A stretch of DNA of 64,000 nucleotides from Heliocidaris tuberculata. Lineage: Eukaryota > Echinodermata > Echinoidea > Camarodonta > Echinometridae. Positions 33,710 through 46,902 of the stretch are shown one piece after another. Made by a program: the position numbers and the translations under genes. A model generated the notes under the pieces. The model had not been told where the DNA came from. It saw nothing but the letters and a program-made list of their open reading frames with translations, and did no database searches. Every line of letters starts with the position of its first letter. Position 1 is the stretch's first letter. The stretch spans positions 28,291,321-28,355,320 of the forward strand of contig CM046849.1 in NCBI GenBank assembly GCA_025618425.1, in the 5' to 3' direction.

Positions 33710-35466
33710 ATATGTGACTCGTTGACTCTTGTGGTGCTGTGCACTACAGCCTCTCGTAATGAATAGTGATTTTTTTTAGCATGCTTTTTGTCCTAGATAT
33801 GTAAAGTTGTATGAAGTTAAATAATATCATCACTAGAAACTTGTTTGGATGGTGTTGTACTGGAACATGCATGTTGTCATGCTGAATATAACTCATAATC
33901 TGTGTATATTCATGATCGACTTTTAACTTGGTACACTTAAAACGGTTATTGTGAAAGAACACATCTTTAAAAAAAAAAAATATATATATATATTATGTTG
34001 GGAATGGTTGAGGGAAGTAATTACGTAGAATGATAATTTTTTTGCCCCATATGTCACTTTGATACTGAAGGTAGATGTATATGCATGAAGTTGAATAGTA
34101 TTTTTGCTCTTAAGCTTTCCATTACTTTTTCTCTCTCTTTTTTTTTTTTTTTTTTTTTTGGCGAAGGAAAATCAAAAAGTATTTCTCGAAATCATGATAT
34201 CACTCCTTGTGGTAAAATTTGAATAATAACATTTAAATTTATTTCGAACATCGTATACAGATAACCTGTGATTATGTCAAATACAGATTTACATGTATAT
34301 GCCAGACAAAATACATGCCGTATTGCTATATTCGACTAACATTATTAGTCGAATATGCCGACGAGAGGTCTTCAGAGAATAGATTGTATTAGAAGAGAAT
34401 TATGGAGAAGTGTAGATACTAAAATAAAAACCATTTCAAAACATTATACATTTAAGTACTATGGTCCTTAGATAAATTAAAGGGGAAAACAAATCAAATA
34501 TTCTTATACAACAGTTGTTTGGGTAGAGATAACGGGTATCGAGGGGAATTAAGCGTAGAGAGAATGTTGGCTCGGATGGACACATAAGAATCTTATAAAG
34601 GATTATAGTTCAGAAAAATCGGACAAAGAAGAAAGTTACATATATATGTATCATATATTTTTCGAACTCGTCTGAGACCTAGTTTTCAAAATTCTCGTAT
34701 CATGCTCGTTGACTTTTGGACAATTCGGTGCTGTGCTGCACAAAGGAAGTTCTTACGTTGCCGTGGACACAACTTTTTTTTTCTTTTATACATTTCTCTA
34801 TTTATGGGACGAGCATGTGTTTCTACATGTCCTCCCATGCAACTGTCATAAAAAGTGCACTGAAAGTCATTTCGTTTGCAGAAGAAAGTGACAGTTCTCA
34901 TGGGATGACATCACTCGTACATGATCACATTGTCAATAGGTTTACAGTAAAATATTGTAAAACTTTTTTTTTTAATTATTTAATTACTAAAATCATCTTA
35001 GACTTGTTATTACTTTTTTAATCTAATGGCTGCCCGACAAAACATAGTTCAATTTATTGTTTCGTTTTGATGGCAAATCCTTAAAGCTGCAAAAAAAAAA
35101 TGTATGAAAAGAGGGCGGATCGGTTGTGATTTCAATCCCTCGCAGTTTATCTGAAGATTGTCCCCAATATTAGCATAATAGAATGTCTTCAATTAAGTGA
35201 CATATTATTTAAGCATACAGTCAAATATTATTATCAGTGTCTGTGAGATCCATATCGACGATAAAGAGTCTTCCATACTGATTATTTAAACTATGAATTC
35301 TGTATAAATATATCCGCATTGACTATTAATTCCATACACTTTATGACACTACAAAGAGAACAGTTTCACATTTGCACCCTTACCAGTATCCAACGAACGA
35401 GAGAGATTGAACCTTATCATGCTTTTAGGGTTATTTTCCTATATTGCCTACTTAAAGAAGCACATG

Positions 35467-35925
35467 CAGGGGTGTCGATCCGTGTTCATGATTGGGGGGG
35501 GGGGGGGGGGTGACCGAGCGGGGGGAGGGTGTGGGAGGCGGGGTATCCTCCTCTGACACCAGGGACTTTTTCAAAAATCTATTCCTAAAACTTGCAATTT
35601 TAGAGCATCCCAGAAAATGGTTTTCTGTGTGATTAAATGTTGTCTAAAGTCACGGCAAATACAACAAAATATTAATAATCTTAACATAAGATATCTTCGC
35701 ATTGAAATTATGGCATTTCTTATTTCCTTACTTCTAATCATTAAATAATGTGATGGTATTTCAAGATCAAACATAATGAGTTCGGATAATTAATAGTTTA
35801 AGTTAATGTATCATAATTCTTATTCATTTTATCCAAAAATATCGGGGATGATAATACAAGCCATCCCCTACCTCAAATTTGGGGAGGGATATATATTCCC
35901 CATCCCCCCGGGATTGACACCCATG
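35467..35925. mobile_element. hAT-type MITE with 8-bp target duplication AGCACATG
   Basis: Begins CAGGGGTGTCGATCC, ends GGGATTGACACCCATG; AGCACATG at 35459-35466 and 35926-35933. Contains G-runs. Lies between the two receptor genes. Confidence 0.85.
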
Positions 35926-36749
35926 AGCACATGTGCATCCTTAAGGTTCAATTTTGAAAATTATTTTGTTTATTTTTAATTTATTAAAATTAGTATGTAA
36001 CAGTTATGTGAGTGATTTAGGACATTTCGTAATCTATTAAAGAAGGAACTGACTTGCATATATTAGTTATTAAAAAAAAAAAGAATTTATAAAATAAGCA
36101 TGTCCATTGCATTGTAAACGCTACATATTGGAACACAATGTCAACGTAGCGTGTTTGGTATGTATTTTTCACTGTATTGGGACAGAATCTAGTGCCAGTC
36201 GCATATAGTTAATGTTTTTATTTTTTGTTTTGTTTTACTTTGTTTTTTTTTTTTTTTTTTTTGAGGGATAAGGGTGCATATACTTCTTAAAATATATCGA
36301 AACTTGTCTTGTATGTGAGTGCTGTATTTTGTCTGTCTTTCGACTTTTTTACACGATTGATTGTTTTAGTGTGGTTGACACTTTTTTTTTCCTTTTCGGA
36401 TGTTAACGATTAGAATAAATTTTTTTTTTTTAATTATCATTATTATTATTATTATCACTCATTTTTTCGATCATGTGAACCCTCCCCTTTTTTCATATTC
36501 TAAAAAAATGTGCTGATGTTCAAATCAGCTGAAATATTCGCCACCTTCTTTTTCAACATCTGGATATGCCAGTACTGAGATTGATGTTTAGGTATTACAG
36601 ATAGGAGTCGCATTACGAGACGTATCGTGAATTTTTGTAAGATAGTAACTGGTTATATTTCTTTTATGTTGCCCCTTCTTGTATACTGATATCTAACTTC
36701 TTTGTTTTTTATGAAATATGTGAGGGAATGGAGTAGCTAGAATTTCAAA

Positions 36750-36796
36750 CTCGACCTTTACATTACTTTTAATAATGCGGTAATGTGAAGGTCGAG
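36750..36796. repeat. 47-bp inverted repeat
   Basis: 17-nt arms CTCGACCTTTACATTAC and GTAATGTGAAGGTCGAG, one mismatch, 13-nt loop, in intergenic DNA. Confidence 0.7.
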
Positions 36797-37486
36797 TAAT
36801 TAATTATTTGTATACCAAAGTCGATTGTTGTAGAATAAGATTTCTTGCAATAATGATCAAGGAAATAAGGAATGGGATAAAATACTAATGATATTCAAGC
36901 AGTGAAATGTAACTTAGTTACATTTCCCTGATTCAAGTCACATTTGCTATCGATATGCATGTAACGATCACTTGTAGTATCGTTTCAGTTAATATTCCGC
37001 ATGCCCTTTTTAACAAATCACTGATTCGAGTGAAAAGGATGAAGCTAATTCGTTTCCTTCATTTCTGTATAGCTTCCAAATCTGTATTTATGCGTTAGTA
37101 TGTACATAATTATAATTATAATTAGCCTCTGGCGAAAAGTAAATTGCCATTTATGGGTATACTTCTCGCTATTCTATTTTCTCTTTTTTATCCCTCTGAA
37201 ACATAAATTGTTTATGATTGACATTATTCTTTGTGAAAGCACAAAGTTTTCTGAAAAGTATGGATATTTTGACCTGAAATTAAGATATTCATTTTAATAT
37301 AATTCATTTCTATTTCATGCTTTGAATACATGAAATGCGTGAGACTATGCATTAACTTCTGGGGGGAAAAAAGCGCATTAAAAGACAAAGGGAACTTGGG
37401 GGAAAAGCACTAAATGTCAAACAAGTATTTATTCTAGTTTAATATCTTGGGACTGATTGTATAATATTGCTGAATGAATCCTTTAA

Positions 37487-37775
37487 AGTGGCATGGAACT
37501 GGCACAACTTGAACAGCGCCATCTTGCAGTGATTGGTAAATTAATTATAATTTGCAGTTTAATTGCATTTTATTTTGAATTTGACAAACAACTTGTTTGG
37601 ATAATTGGCCAATTTTATATTTCTAACTATTATTTTTGACTTGGCATTGTGGAAAATTGTACATTCTAAGCCTTTACAAACTAGAATGGGGCAAGAGGGG
37701 GAAATGAGAGGCACAGACACTTATCAAATCCTGTTGAAAGATGGCGCTATTTAGGAGCTCCAGTTTACTGTCACT
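37487..37775. mobile_element. TTAA-flanked short MITE, copy in intergenic DNA
   Basis: Flanked by TTAA at 37483-37486 and 37776-37779; ends AGTGGCA / TGTCACT. Internal AAAGATGGCGC, GGGGCAAGAGG and TTTTATTTTGAATTT are shared with three other copies. Confidence 0.75.
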
Positions 37776-38573
37776 TTAATATAACAAAATATTTTGGATT
37801 TTTCAGAGTAAGTAAAATGATTAATGTATATGTAAATATATTTTATACGTGCTGAAGGTGATCCTATGGTATTTCACTTCGTTCGTGGGTGATGGCCTAA
37901 ATAAAGTATAATCTGATGTATCTTTTGCTGAATTGTGCCTCGAAATCCTCGTAGTTTATTTTTTGAGCAGTGTTTTTTTTTTTTTTTTTTTTAGGCCCAA
38001 AGAAGTGTGAAAGGCAAGATTTGAGGCCGATGATTAAGACTTGCGGGAAGTCGTTATACAGACACCCTGTTGAAGCCACCATATTTTTCTCCTTTATTCC
38101 GGTTGATTGATAATCTGTTCAGTTAATTTCACCTGATTTCAAACGGCTACCATTTGTTTTCTTTTGAAATGAAACGATATGCAAACTGAAGGCCGTAAGA
38201 AACAAATCCATTGCTCTCTACTTCCTCGCTGTGGAAGAAAAATTATTTTGTTATATAGAACTACGAAAGTTGATTATTTGTACTTTGATTAATTGTCCAG
38301 TAGAAATTACTAGCTGTTTGTATCGGCTAATGGGTAAAACACTGGCCAGAAGTAAACCAGTAATTCGGGTTTGGATTTAAATTGTTATACACGATGGCTG
38401 CGCTGTGGAGATTGTCTTTCCGTTAATTGTTTACAGGTCAGTCAGCGATTTCCCCGAACTTTAATATCATGTTAAAATGCTAGTAAGTCGGGTTTAAAAT
38501 AAATAACAACATACAACATCAGCAGGGAAACAAAAGTAACGAAGACTCAACTGAGCTAAAATATTTGAATGGC

Positions 38574-38579
38574 TTTATT
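38574..38579 (-). terminator. Possible polyadenylation signal of gene 2
   Basis: TTTATT on + is AATAAA on the minus strand, about 2.5 kb past the stop. Other AATAAA-like sites occur nearer, so this is only one candidate. Confidence 0.2.
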
Positions 38580-41057
38580 CAAATGTAGTTAATAACATTT
38601 CTATCTTTCAATAAATCAATGGAACTGTAGTAGATATATATGCATTATCACACTTTTCTAAGTGTAAAAATAACAACATAAAACTATAATTCGTTCACAG
38701 ATGAAAAATTTAACTTCGTTTTTGGAGGCCGTTGGTAAATATGGATAAGCCTCCCCCTCCATTTCAAAATGATTTTTCTCTGTTTTAGTAAAGACATGAG
38801 TAGCATCTAAGCTCTTAAAGCTGAGTGATGGAGGTTAAACTCTTCTAAATTTAAAGCAGGTACGATAAAACAATATTAATTTTGACAATACGTAGACGTG
38901 ACTCGAAATGGTTTCTTGCTTTCTTTATAAGATTGCAACCCCATAGGGCCCTTTGGTCATACCTCACTCCTTTCATTTAAAGACAAACGTTGCTTCTTCA
39001 AAATTATGTTTACAGGGTCGTTCTGCGTCTCATTTAATCAGGGAAGTTGGCATTACTGTACATGGATAAAAGATCAAAATATTAAACTGTGCACCATGCA
39101 ACAATATTGTCACAATACCGTAAACGATTTGTTTTACTCAAAAGCTGTCCTGGAAGTCATAGTATATACAGCATTTTGAAGTTCAAGTAAAATCTCACGT
39201 AAAAGAAATGCACCCATTTTCCATTACATGACGATGAGGTGAATTAAACATTTAAACTTAATCCTTTTAATTTATATACCAACAAATTTTTCTTAACAAC
39301 CACAATCAAGTTGATTTTATCTTTTCCTTGTTGAATAATAAAACGATCTTGTCAATTAAAAACTTACTTGGCACATCTGTTAGAAAACACAGAAACACAG
39401 AAGAAAACAATATGATACACTTTTATTTACATCGCTTGAACATTATAATTTTTCTCTGTTGTATCAAATCTTATTTACAGTTGGCGATAAGTTGGATAAA
39501 CTATTCACAGACAACATGTACAAATACCAATATGCTAGCATTCCTTCAGTGACGCTCCTGGTGCCGTGTTTTCTTGGTGACGAAACTTGCATGTTGTTTT
39601 CGCTATGGATTTTTTTTTTCCGGATCTGAAAAACAGATTGCAATGCACAACTACAAAGTACACGTAAGTACTGTACAGAGAGATTATTCACTCAAAATTA
39701 AAGAATCTCCTGCCATATGAGCCATCTTTCTAGGGCCATAGGCCTACAAGGCAGGTTCGTGCTACAACTAAAATACGTCTGTCAATAGTAATCTAACCCA
39801 TAAACCAACATGGTCACTAACTTTGATGCAGTGTTTTGATCGTTGCTCTTTATTCTACCTATCTGTAAACCAATTTTATCAATTACTTAAGATTCGTATA
39901 TTATCTACATTCCAGTTGAAAAGACTGGATATAAATATGTCTTTACAAATTTTACATGCAGTTCACTGGCAGTTTCGTAGATGCATTTCAATTTGTGATG
40001 TAAAAATATGATTACATATATGCCGCTTTCAATCTATATTCATCTACGATTCTTGACGTGATTCTCTTAATGTAACACTGATCTCGAATTCAGAATTTCT
40101 GAAAGGATTGCCTGAACAATGTGGCATGAAATAACCATCAGACAGATCAGTACTGAGTTCAGTTCTTATAACACTATTGGGTTCAGTACTAGTTACGGAC
40201 TGGCGGAAAACGTATGTCGCTTTCATAAAAATAAACGCTTACATAAAAAAAAAAAAAAAAAAATCACCAATCTGATTTAGTAAGTAGACATATACAAACA
40301 ATTAGAAACTGTAGTTTCAAATTCTACTACATGCGTGTTGACTCTGTGTTCAACAAAATTACAAATGTTAGCATTTACAATTTAAATCTTTCAATGAAAT
40401 TCCCTACTTAGATACTAAGTGCTTCTTGATTCTTCTACTGAGTTATGATTTTTTTTTTTTCGTCAAAGTGTAGAACACCTAAGTTTTCAATATGGTTGCA
40501 ATCAATGTACATTCATATCAAATCGCAAACTGTAAATTTGAATTCATTATCAGTATTAATAGCACAAACATGATACACGTAATCACACTTACGATTCAAT
40601 AATAAAAATACTGACACATGTACAGTGGCATTACTGGCAATATATCTCACGAAAATACGTTAGAAAGATCCTAAAATTTACTATCAGACACGATGAAGGA
40701 ATTTCGGGTAATAAATCCGTGACTTTTATCAAATCCTCAGCTGACAGAAGAAAACAAAATGGCGTCCAGCGCAGCTCAAGGTACTCATGAATACATATCC
40801 TTGCATAACACGCACTTCTGTTTATCTATCACGAGTACAGCTAAACTCATAGACATTGTCAAACGTTGCACTCCTTCTTGGTAATCCCTTGCACTGATCA
40901 TGCTGATACAACGCCCTACAAAAACATATTTGGCACGGTACATCTTCAGGGGCAGCACTTGGTCCTTAAAACATCGGGTTGTTTGATCACAAAAAAACGT
41001 TATTCTGTTTTCCGAATATTCTTTTTTTCCCCCCGAAGGCCTGTCCATAACGGGTGC
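38580..41057. other. Probable 3' UTR and flank of gene 2
   Basis: AT-rich sequence following the gene 2 stop on the minus strand. Short ORFs here have no recognisable content. No repeats of note apart from an A-run at about 40,246-40,263 and a T-run at about 40,450. Confidence 0.4.
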
Positions 41058-41291
41058 TCAACTATCGCCGCACTCGGAAGTAAACGGTTTCATTTCGGTA
41101 TATTGATCTGGATCGGCTATCGTCGACTGATCGTGCGTACTTCGGCGATACGACACTGCCATCACAACCTCAGAAGTGGTTGGCACTCCGCATGAGCCGT
41201 TGGTAGTGTGGTACTGATGGCTTCGACGAGGGGTTCGCTTACCGTATTCGTCAAGGCTAGCCAGAACCTTGCGTTTTACCAACTTTCGAAC
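41058..41291 (-). CDS. Gene 2 C-terminal tail exon
   Basis: 77 codons plus TGA, acceptor [29 protein letters not shown] (helix 8 and basic juxtamembrane region), then a short polar tail with [15 protein letters not shown]. Much shorter than the gene 1 tail and without an obvious PDZ ligand. Confidence 0.9.
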   Translation of the reverse strand, partial: VRKLVKRKVLASLDEYGKRTPRRSHQYHTTNGSCGVPTTSEVVMAVSYRRSTHDQSTIADPDQYTEMKPFTSECGDS

Positions 41292-44200
41292 CTGAGAGAG
41301 CAAAAAGTGGATATTGAAATAGAATATTAGTATTACTCAAAGCTACTTTTCTTGCTCACATCCACACTAATAAATTTCAGTAGATAAAATTCCCACCTGA
41401 ACTAAAACGCAAAATGCAACCCAGCAACTCATACCGCATAACTATGACGAAAAACAGACCGGACAAAATGTCTCCATAGCAAATTAATGTCAGATTAACG
41501 ACAAAAGAAATATCCAGCATAAATGGTACTTCTCCTTTAGATGTGTAGTACTTAGATCATTTTCAAAATTTAGATTTAAGGCGTGGTCGTTTGTTCCTTT
41601 GTGCAAGACCATGATCAGATGATTTCAACAAGAAACAGTCGGGACCAATGTCGACCTGGCACTATCGCCAAAATTAGCGTACTTGCACTATTGGCAGAGC
41701 CCTGCCGACAGGGGGCGCATACGCCAACACGTCAACGCGTGTTGTGGCAGTAGGAAAATTACATGTCATCAAAGGAAATTAATTTTCTGGAAATGTTCCG
41801 GCTAGATCATTCCAATAAGTCCCACAATGCTGGTTAATATTTTATCTGATCTACGAAACATTGAGATGATCTAGCCTAAACATTGCCAGATTTTTTTTTT
41901 GTTGTTGTTGTTTTGTTTTGTTGATGACATGCAATTTTCCCTATTTCTTACCTCAGTATTCAGAAAACAGTAGATCACCGCCACGAAAACACCCTGTCAA
42001 AAGACCAGGACAAAATTACCGTGTATTTAACAGCAGGTCACACATGCATATTAGAATTGTAATAATAAATTGTAACTGCCACCCCATAGATTATGTACAC
42101 CGCCCCCCCCCCCCTCCTTATAAAGTCTTTGTCGTAATTTGAAAGGGACTTATTATCAGCAACTCGTTTATCAGTATTCAATAGAGGCTTTGATCTAACC
42201 TTTTTCCATGTTTTCAGCATTTCAAGGTTTCATCCATATTGTGGATCTCTTTCCCTCAAACAAAAGATTGCGTGGACTTCTAAAGTGCTATTATAATTTT
42301 TTTTTTCAATCCGTCAAATTGTTGGCATAGTTTACTAATTTTCCGTGAATTTCAAGATAATTATGCGAACACAGCAATGACTGTATAGAGAGCAACATTA
42401 TATTAGATTCCATTTTACGCTCCTGGGCAATTCCATGGTAACGGAATTACAAATGAGAGATATTTTGCTCACATTTTTGAAGGCTATGCACTAATTTGGG
42501 ACTTCCGTCCCCTTCTCACCAATTCGTAATCTGCAGATGTACTCATTCTTTCACCTGAACTCGTTCATACCCAAAAGTGTCCACTTACATTAATTATAAT
42601 GAGGTATATAACTTTGGCAACGGAATACCAGAAAATGGTTGCATTTTCAAAGTTCTCATTTCCATGCATCAAACATGCATTGTGCGAATCCTGATTGAGG
42701 TGTGGGAAAAGTTTTTTCAGATTCTTGTGATTTGAGGATTTGCCTATTTGGGACTATTAAACTGATTTTCATTAGTATAAATCTGAAATTAAAATTTTTT
42801 GTTGTTGTTTTTCTCATGTGGAATTGCCCTCCTACACAGCCAACAGAGAACCTAGAAAAGTGCTTTCCGTTAACGGTTTTGTGTGTGTGTGTGTGTGTTT
42901 TTGTTGTTGTTGTTGTTGTTGTTGATATGTAATCGTAAGAGGTCAGAGAACAATTTCAGCTTTGTTGGGCAAGAGGTAACCTTGAGCAATTTGCATTAAA
43001 ATCCTATGTGTTGTTCATCTTATGCGATGTAAACTGTGATATGATGCAACGGACGGAGGATCACAGTTTCCATGGCACAAAATTAACAACACCAACAGCG
43101 GTGGGTGCAGCGCGCACACTGTGCGTATTGTTGTCTTGGGATGTTAAACATTGCCTATATGAGGCCATTTGGATATATGCAAAATGCTTAAAGCTGCCCC
43201 TAAGGCAACAAAGCTGAAATTCTTCGGAGACAGTATGAGATCATAATTCCACCACAAACATAAAACCTTCAACGGAAAGAAGTCTTCTAGGTTCTCTTAT
43301 CTCCAGTCGACTAATAAAGCTTTTTAAAAATTTTTTATCTTTTATTTTTATTTATTTATTTTTAAATAACACACATGTACACGCTGGTATCAATATGCCT
43401 ATAGCACTTCATCTATTTGATGTACGATAAAAGAGCAATGTAGATAAATTGCCTTGCTCAAGGGCATAAGTGCCGTGCCCGGGATCGAACGCCCGATCCT
43501 CGCATCTCCAGCCAAGCGCCTTAAACCACTGGACCACGGCACCTCCAATCTTAAAATTTTTCGTACTTACCTGTGTTGACTGTAGTACAGCATTGGTGGT
43601 GATGAACGCTTTCTCTACGGTTCCGTTCTCACTTTTCACGTTCCAGAAGAAGATTAGATTGGTCAGGCCGAGTAGTGGGAACAGGACGGCTACAGCCTTT
43701 ATCGCTTTCCTTTACGAAAGAGAAATCGGTTGTTTATTTATTTTTTTTAAATCTGTCATTGCTTTGCATTTTTCTAGTCCTTTAACAACTTTAGCACAAT
43801 GCAAATGGTATTTCAAAGCAAACACACACACACACACACCCACGCACACACGCGCGCACTCGCCCACACACACCAAACATGCGCATTCAAGGGAAGCTAT
43901 TACATGTAGTATTCCAATAAGAAAGCCATGTAATTAGAATGATATATTTATATTGACTTATCAACGTCGTGATTTTTGCCCTATTTACTCGTAAATGAAT
44001 TTCAAAGCAACACCTCAATGATCCGCACATCGTCCAGAAAATTTTAGTCATTTTGTAATAGCCTATACTTCCCGATTACCGACTCTTGTCAAAAATTAGG
44101 CGATTAATGCCTAACGAGATAAAGGTATTTGAAATAGTGATAATATGTGCAAACATACAACAAAAATGCCCAGTTTCGGTATGCTATCAATGAGGGCGCC

Positions 44201-45229
44201 TACCATGCCTACACGGCATCGAAGTTTTAACAACGACTTAGCAACTATTCTAAAAAGTGCATTGAGCTCTCTTAGGAGACACTACTTGCTATCCTTTACG
44301 GTGTCAACTCGCAACTCCCAGAGATGGGTATCTTAAGGGACGGAACCAAACCTCTACAGACAGGATCAAGAAAAGAAGATAGAAATCAACTCGACCTCAT
44401 TTGGTTGGTCTCCATAGTGTTGCTAGCTTGTAACTTGGTGATGAGGATTCGTATGATGTTGATGAGGAATAGAGTGTTGATCTGTCAAGGGAAAAAAAAA
44501 AGGAAAAGAAGAATTGTATTCATCTAACTAATTTGTTTGGTCAAAGGAGGGACAGAATACGACGTCAGCGAGAAATCAACAGATTGATCAATAAATTGGA
44601 AAGTAATTAAGTTTTAATGATTTTTATATATATTTCTCGAGTTTTCCAAATAACTTTTCAAAAAATAACTTCTCATCTTTTCCCGCAATTTGTACTAGTA
44701 ATTAATACAACAGTAAACTAATTACCACTCAAAGTCCATGCAGTTGATCAGTTACACTTACAAGCCACTGGCAAGCTGGTGTTGTACCAACATTTAAAAA
44801 GTTGTAAAGGAAGATTTGACCAAAGTGATGCCAATCTGTTTATTCTATATTTTAATTTTAAAAAGTTGACACACTGCTGTGAACAAAGCAAATTACTTGG
44901 TACTATGCCTTATTGTGTAATTCAAATTCGACAAAATCTTTATCTCTGTAGCTGTATAGCTATTTTAATAACCCTGTTGTATCGGCATTGTGGTTTTATC
45001 AATTTTACCTTGGTCATTCAAAAAGGGAGGGACGTACATCGGCATGTGATGGATACGCCACTGATCGTTAATGCGAACATACATACCAGTATTGTGGCTA
45101 TAAGAGGAGCTCTCAGGATCCAAATGTAGGAAGTATCGAGATGGTCCAGCCAGCAGGGTGAGGTACTGTGATAACTCATTGTGATCGCCCATGGGATGAC
45201 AAACACCAGTGGAGAAACTGCATGGGGTA

Positions 45230-45266
<37 letters not shown>

Positions 45267-46809
45267 GAGGGAGGGAGGGAGAGAGAGAGAGGATATATGT
45301 ATATTTATATATATATATATATATACATACATACAGAGAGAGAGAGGGAGAGAGAGAGACAGAGATGGAGAAAAAAGAGAGAAAGAGAGAGAGGGAGAGA
45401 AAAAAGAGAGAAAGAGAGAGATATGATAGGGCAAATAATGACAATGATAATGGCAATTATAAACACGTAATCGTTCTATGAGAGCGCAAGGTAATGTATA
45501 TTGCAGAAGTACAGGAGGCGCCATTTGCTTACATATTAAGACTGCATAAGCGACTGACATGACTGGAGTGGTCTTTGACCCGCGAGAGCAGAATTATACA
45601 CAGAGTTTGGCCAACTCGGCTCCAGTAGGTAACAATTATGGTGCATGTCACTTTGTTAGGCAAACCAAGGACACCATGATGTGCTCAAGTGAAACCGAGT
45701 TGACCGAACTCTGTGTATGGATGGCTTTCTGCGTGAGAGCGAGCGACAGCGACCTAAAGTGAATGAAAAAAAGTGCAAGTATTTCGTTTAATTACTGGCG
45801 CATGCACCTTTTTTGCCATCACAATCTCGATTTTAATAGCGCAAGTAATAACGAGGAAGCCTTGTTAGTTATCGGCACAAACATGACAAAGGGCTGGACA
45901 CACTAGATGTACAGTGTCACACGAGTGAAACCAAAAGACAATCATAAAAAACAGCAACTCATTCAGTGTTTCTAAAGTGAAAGTCAAGGCACAAATTGTG
46001 AAAATGCCAATAGCACAAAAACTGCAGGGAGATATGGAGAGAAACTTTTCATGTGATTGAAAAAAGAGGGAAGATTAGATTATCATTGCTATGGGAAATG
46101 GACAACATATATATTTATACAGAAATATACAATATCGGGAGATCCATATTTAGCAAATTTCCAGTATAAGAACGCATACATCTCTGTCATGGCACTGACA
46201 TCCGTTTACGTATATGCCAGTGTTATCACTCTATTACAAATACTGTAGAAAACAAACCCAGAAAATTGTCTGCTTTTTGTTGCTTTTCAAAATGTTATTA
46301 TGTAAATATTTAGCACATTTTTGGAAAGAGGCTCTACATAAATAAAAGGAGATTAGAAACTTGTGTTCAATCAGGGCAGAGAAACAAAATCTCCTTCTTC
46401 CAGAGAAAATGCATTTCTCATTATATGATACAGAAAAGACAAAACGGACCCCCCCCCCCAAAAAAAAAAAAAAAAAAAAAAAAAGGTAGAAGAAGAAGAT
46501 ATATAGGCCAAGTACACATCTCCAATGCTTTGTTTGGGAGTTTAGGCAGATGTACAGATAAACAAAGAAGGACAACTCCCTAACATATTGTAGAATTAAA
46601 TGTCGGTGAAAATACGTAAACGGAAGTGAGAGAAACAAAGGGCTCGAGAGAAACTACTGGAAACTCGGGGGGGGGGGGGGTAAGATAGATACAAAGATAA
46701 AATTAGGGAAGAGATAGATAGATATCAACGAGCGAAAGAGAGAACGTGAAAGAAGAATTAAAGGAAATGAAAAAGGGAAGATACATGTAGAATTACATAG
46801 CAAGAAAGA

Positions 46810-46902
<93 letters not shown>

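Larger units (their letters stand above)
33710..38570. other. Intergenic / possible long 3' UTR sequence of gene 1
   Basis: AT-rich, with T-runs near 34,140, 36,242 and 37,975, a 28-bp palindrome around TATTCGACTAACATTATTAG at about 34,330, a hAT MITE and a TTAA MITE. No coding signal seen. The true 3' UTR boundary cannot be read from sequence. Confidence 0.5.

Noticed and set aside
43465..43546. Possible tRNA gene on the minus strand
   Set aside because: A- and B-box and an acceptor-like stem are present, but the anticodon arm is poor and SINE body sequence continues downstream; called a tRNA-derived SINE.
44965..45560. 163- and 180-codon minus-strand ORFs taken whole as proteins
   Set aside because: They are GA/CT simple repeat fused to the real TM4-ECL2 exon (45,087-45,217) and run through its GTATGT donor.
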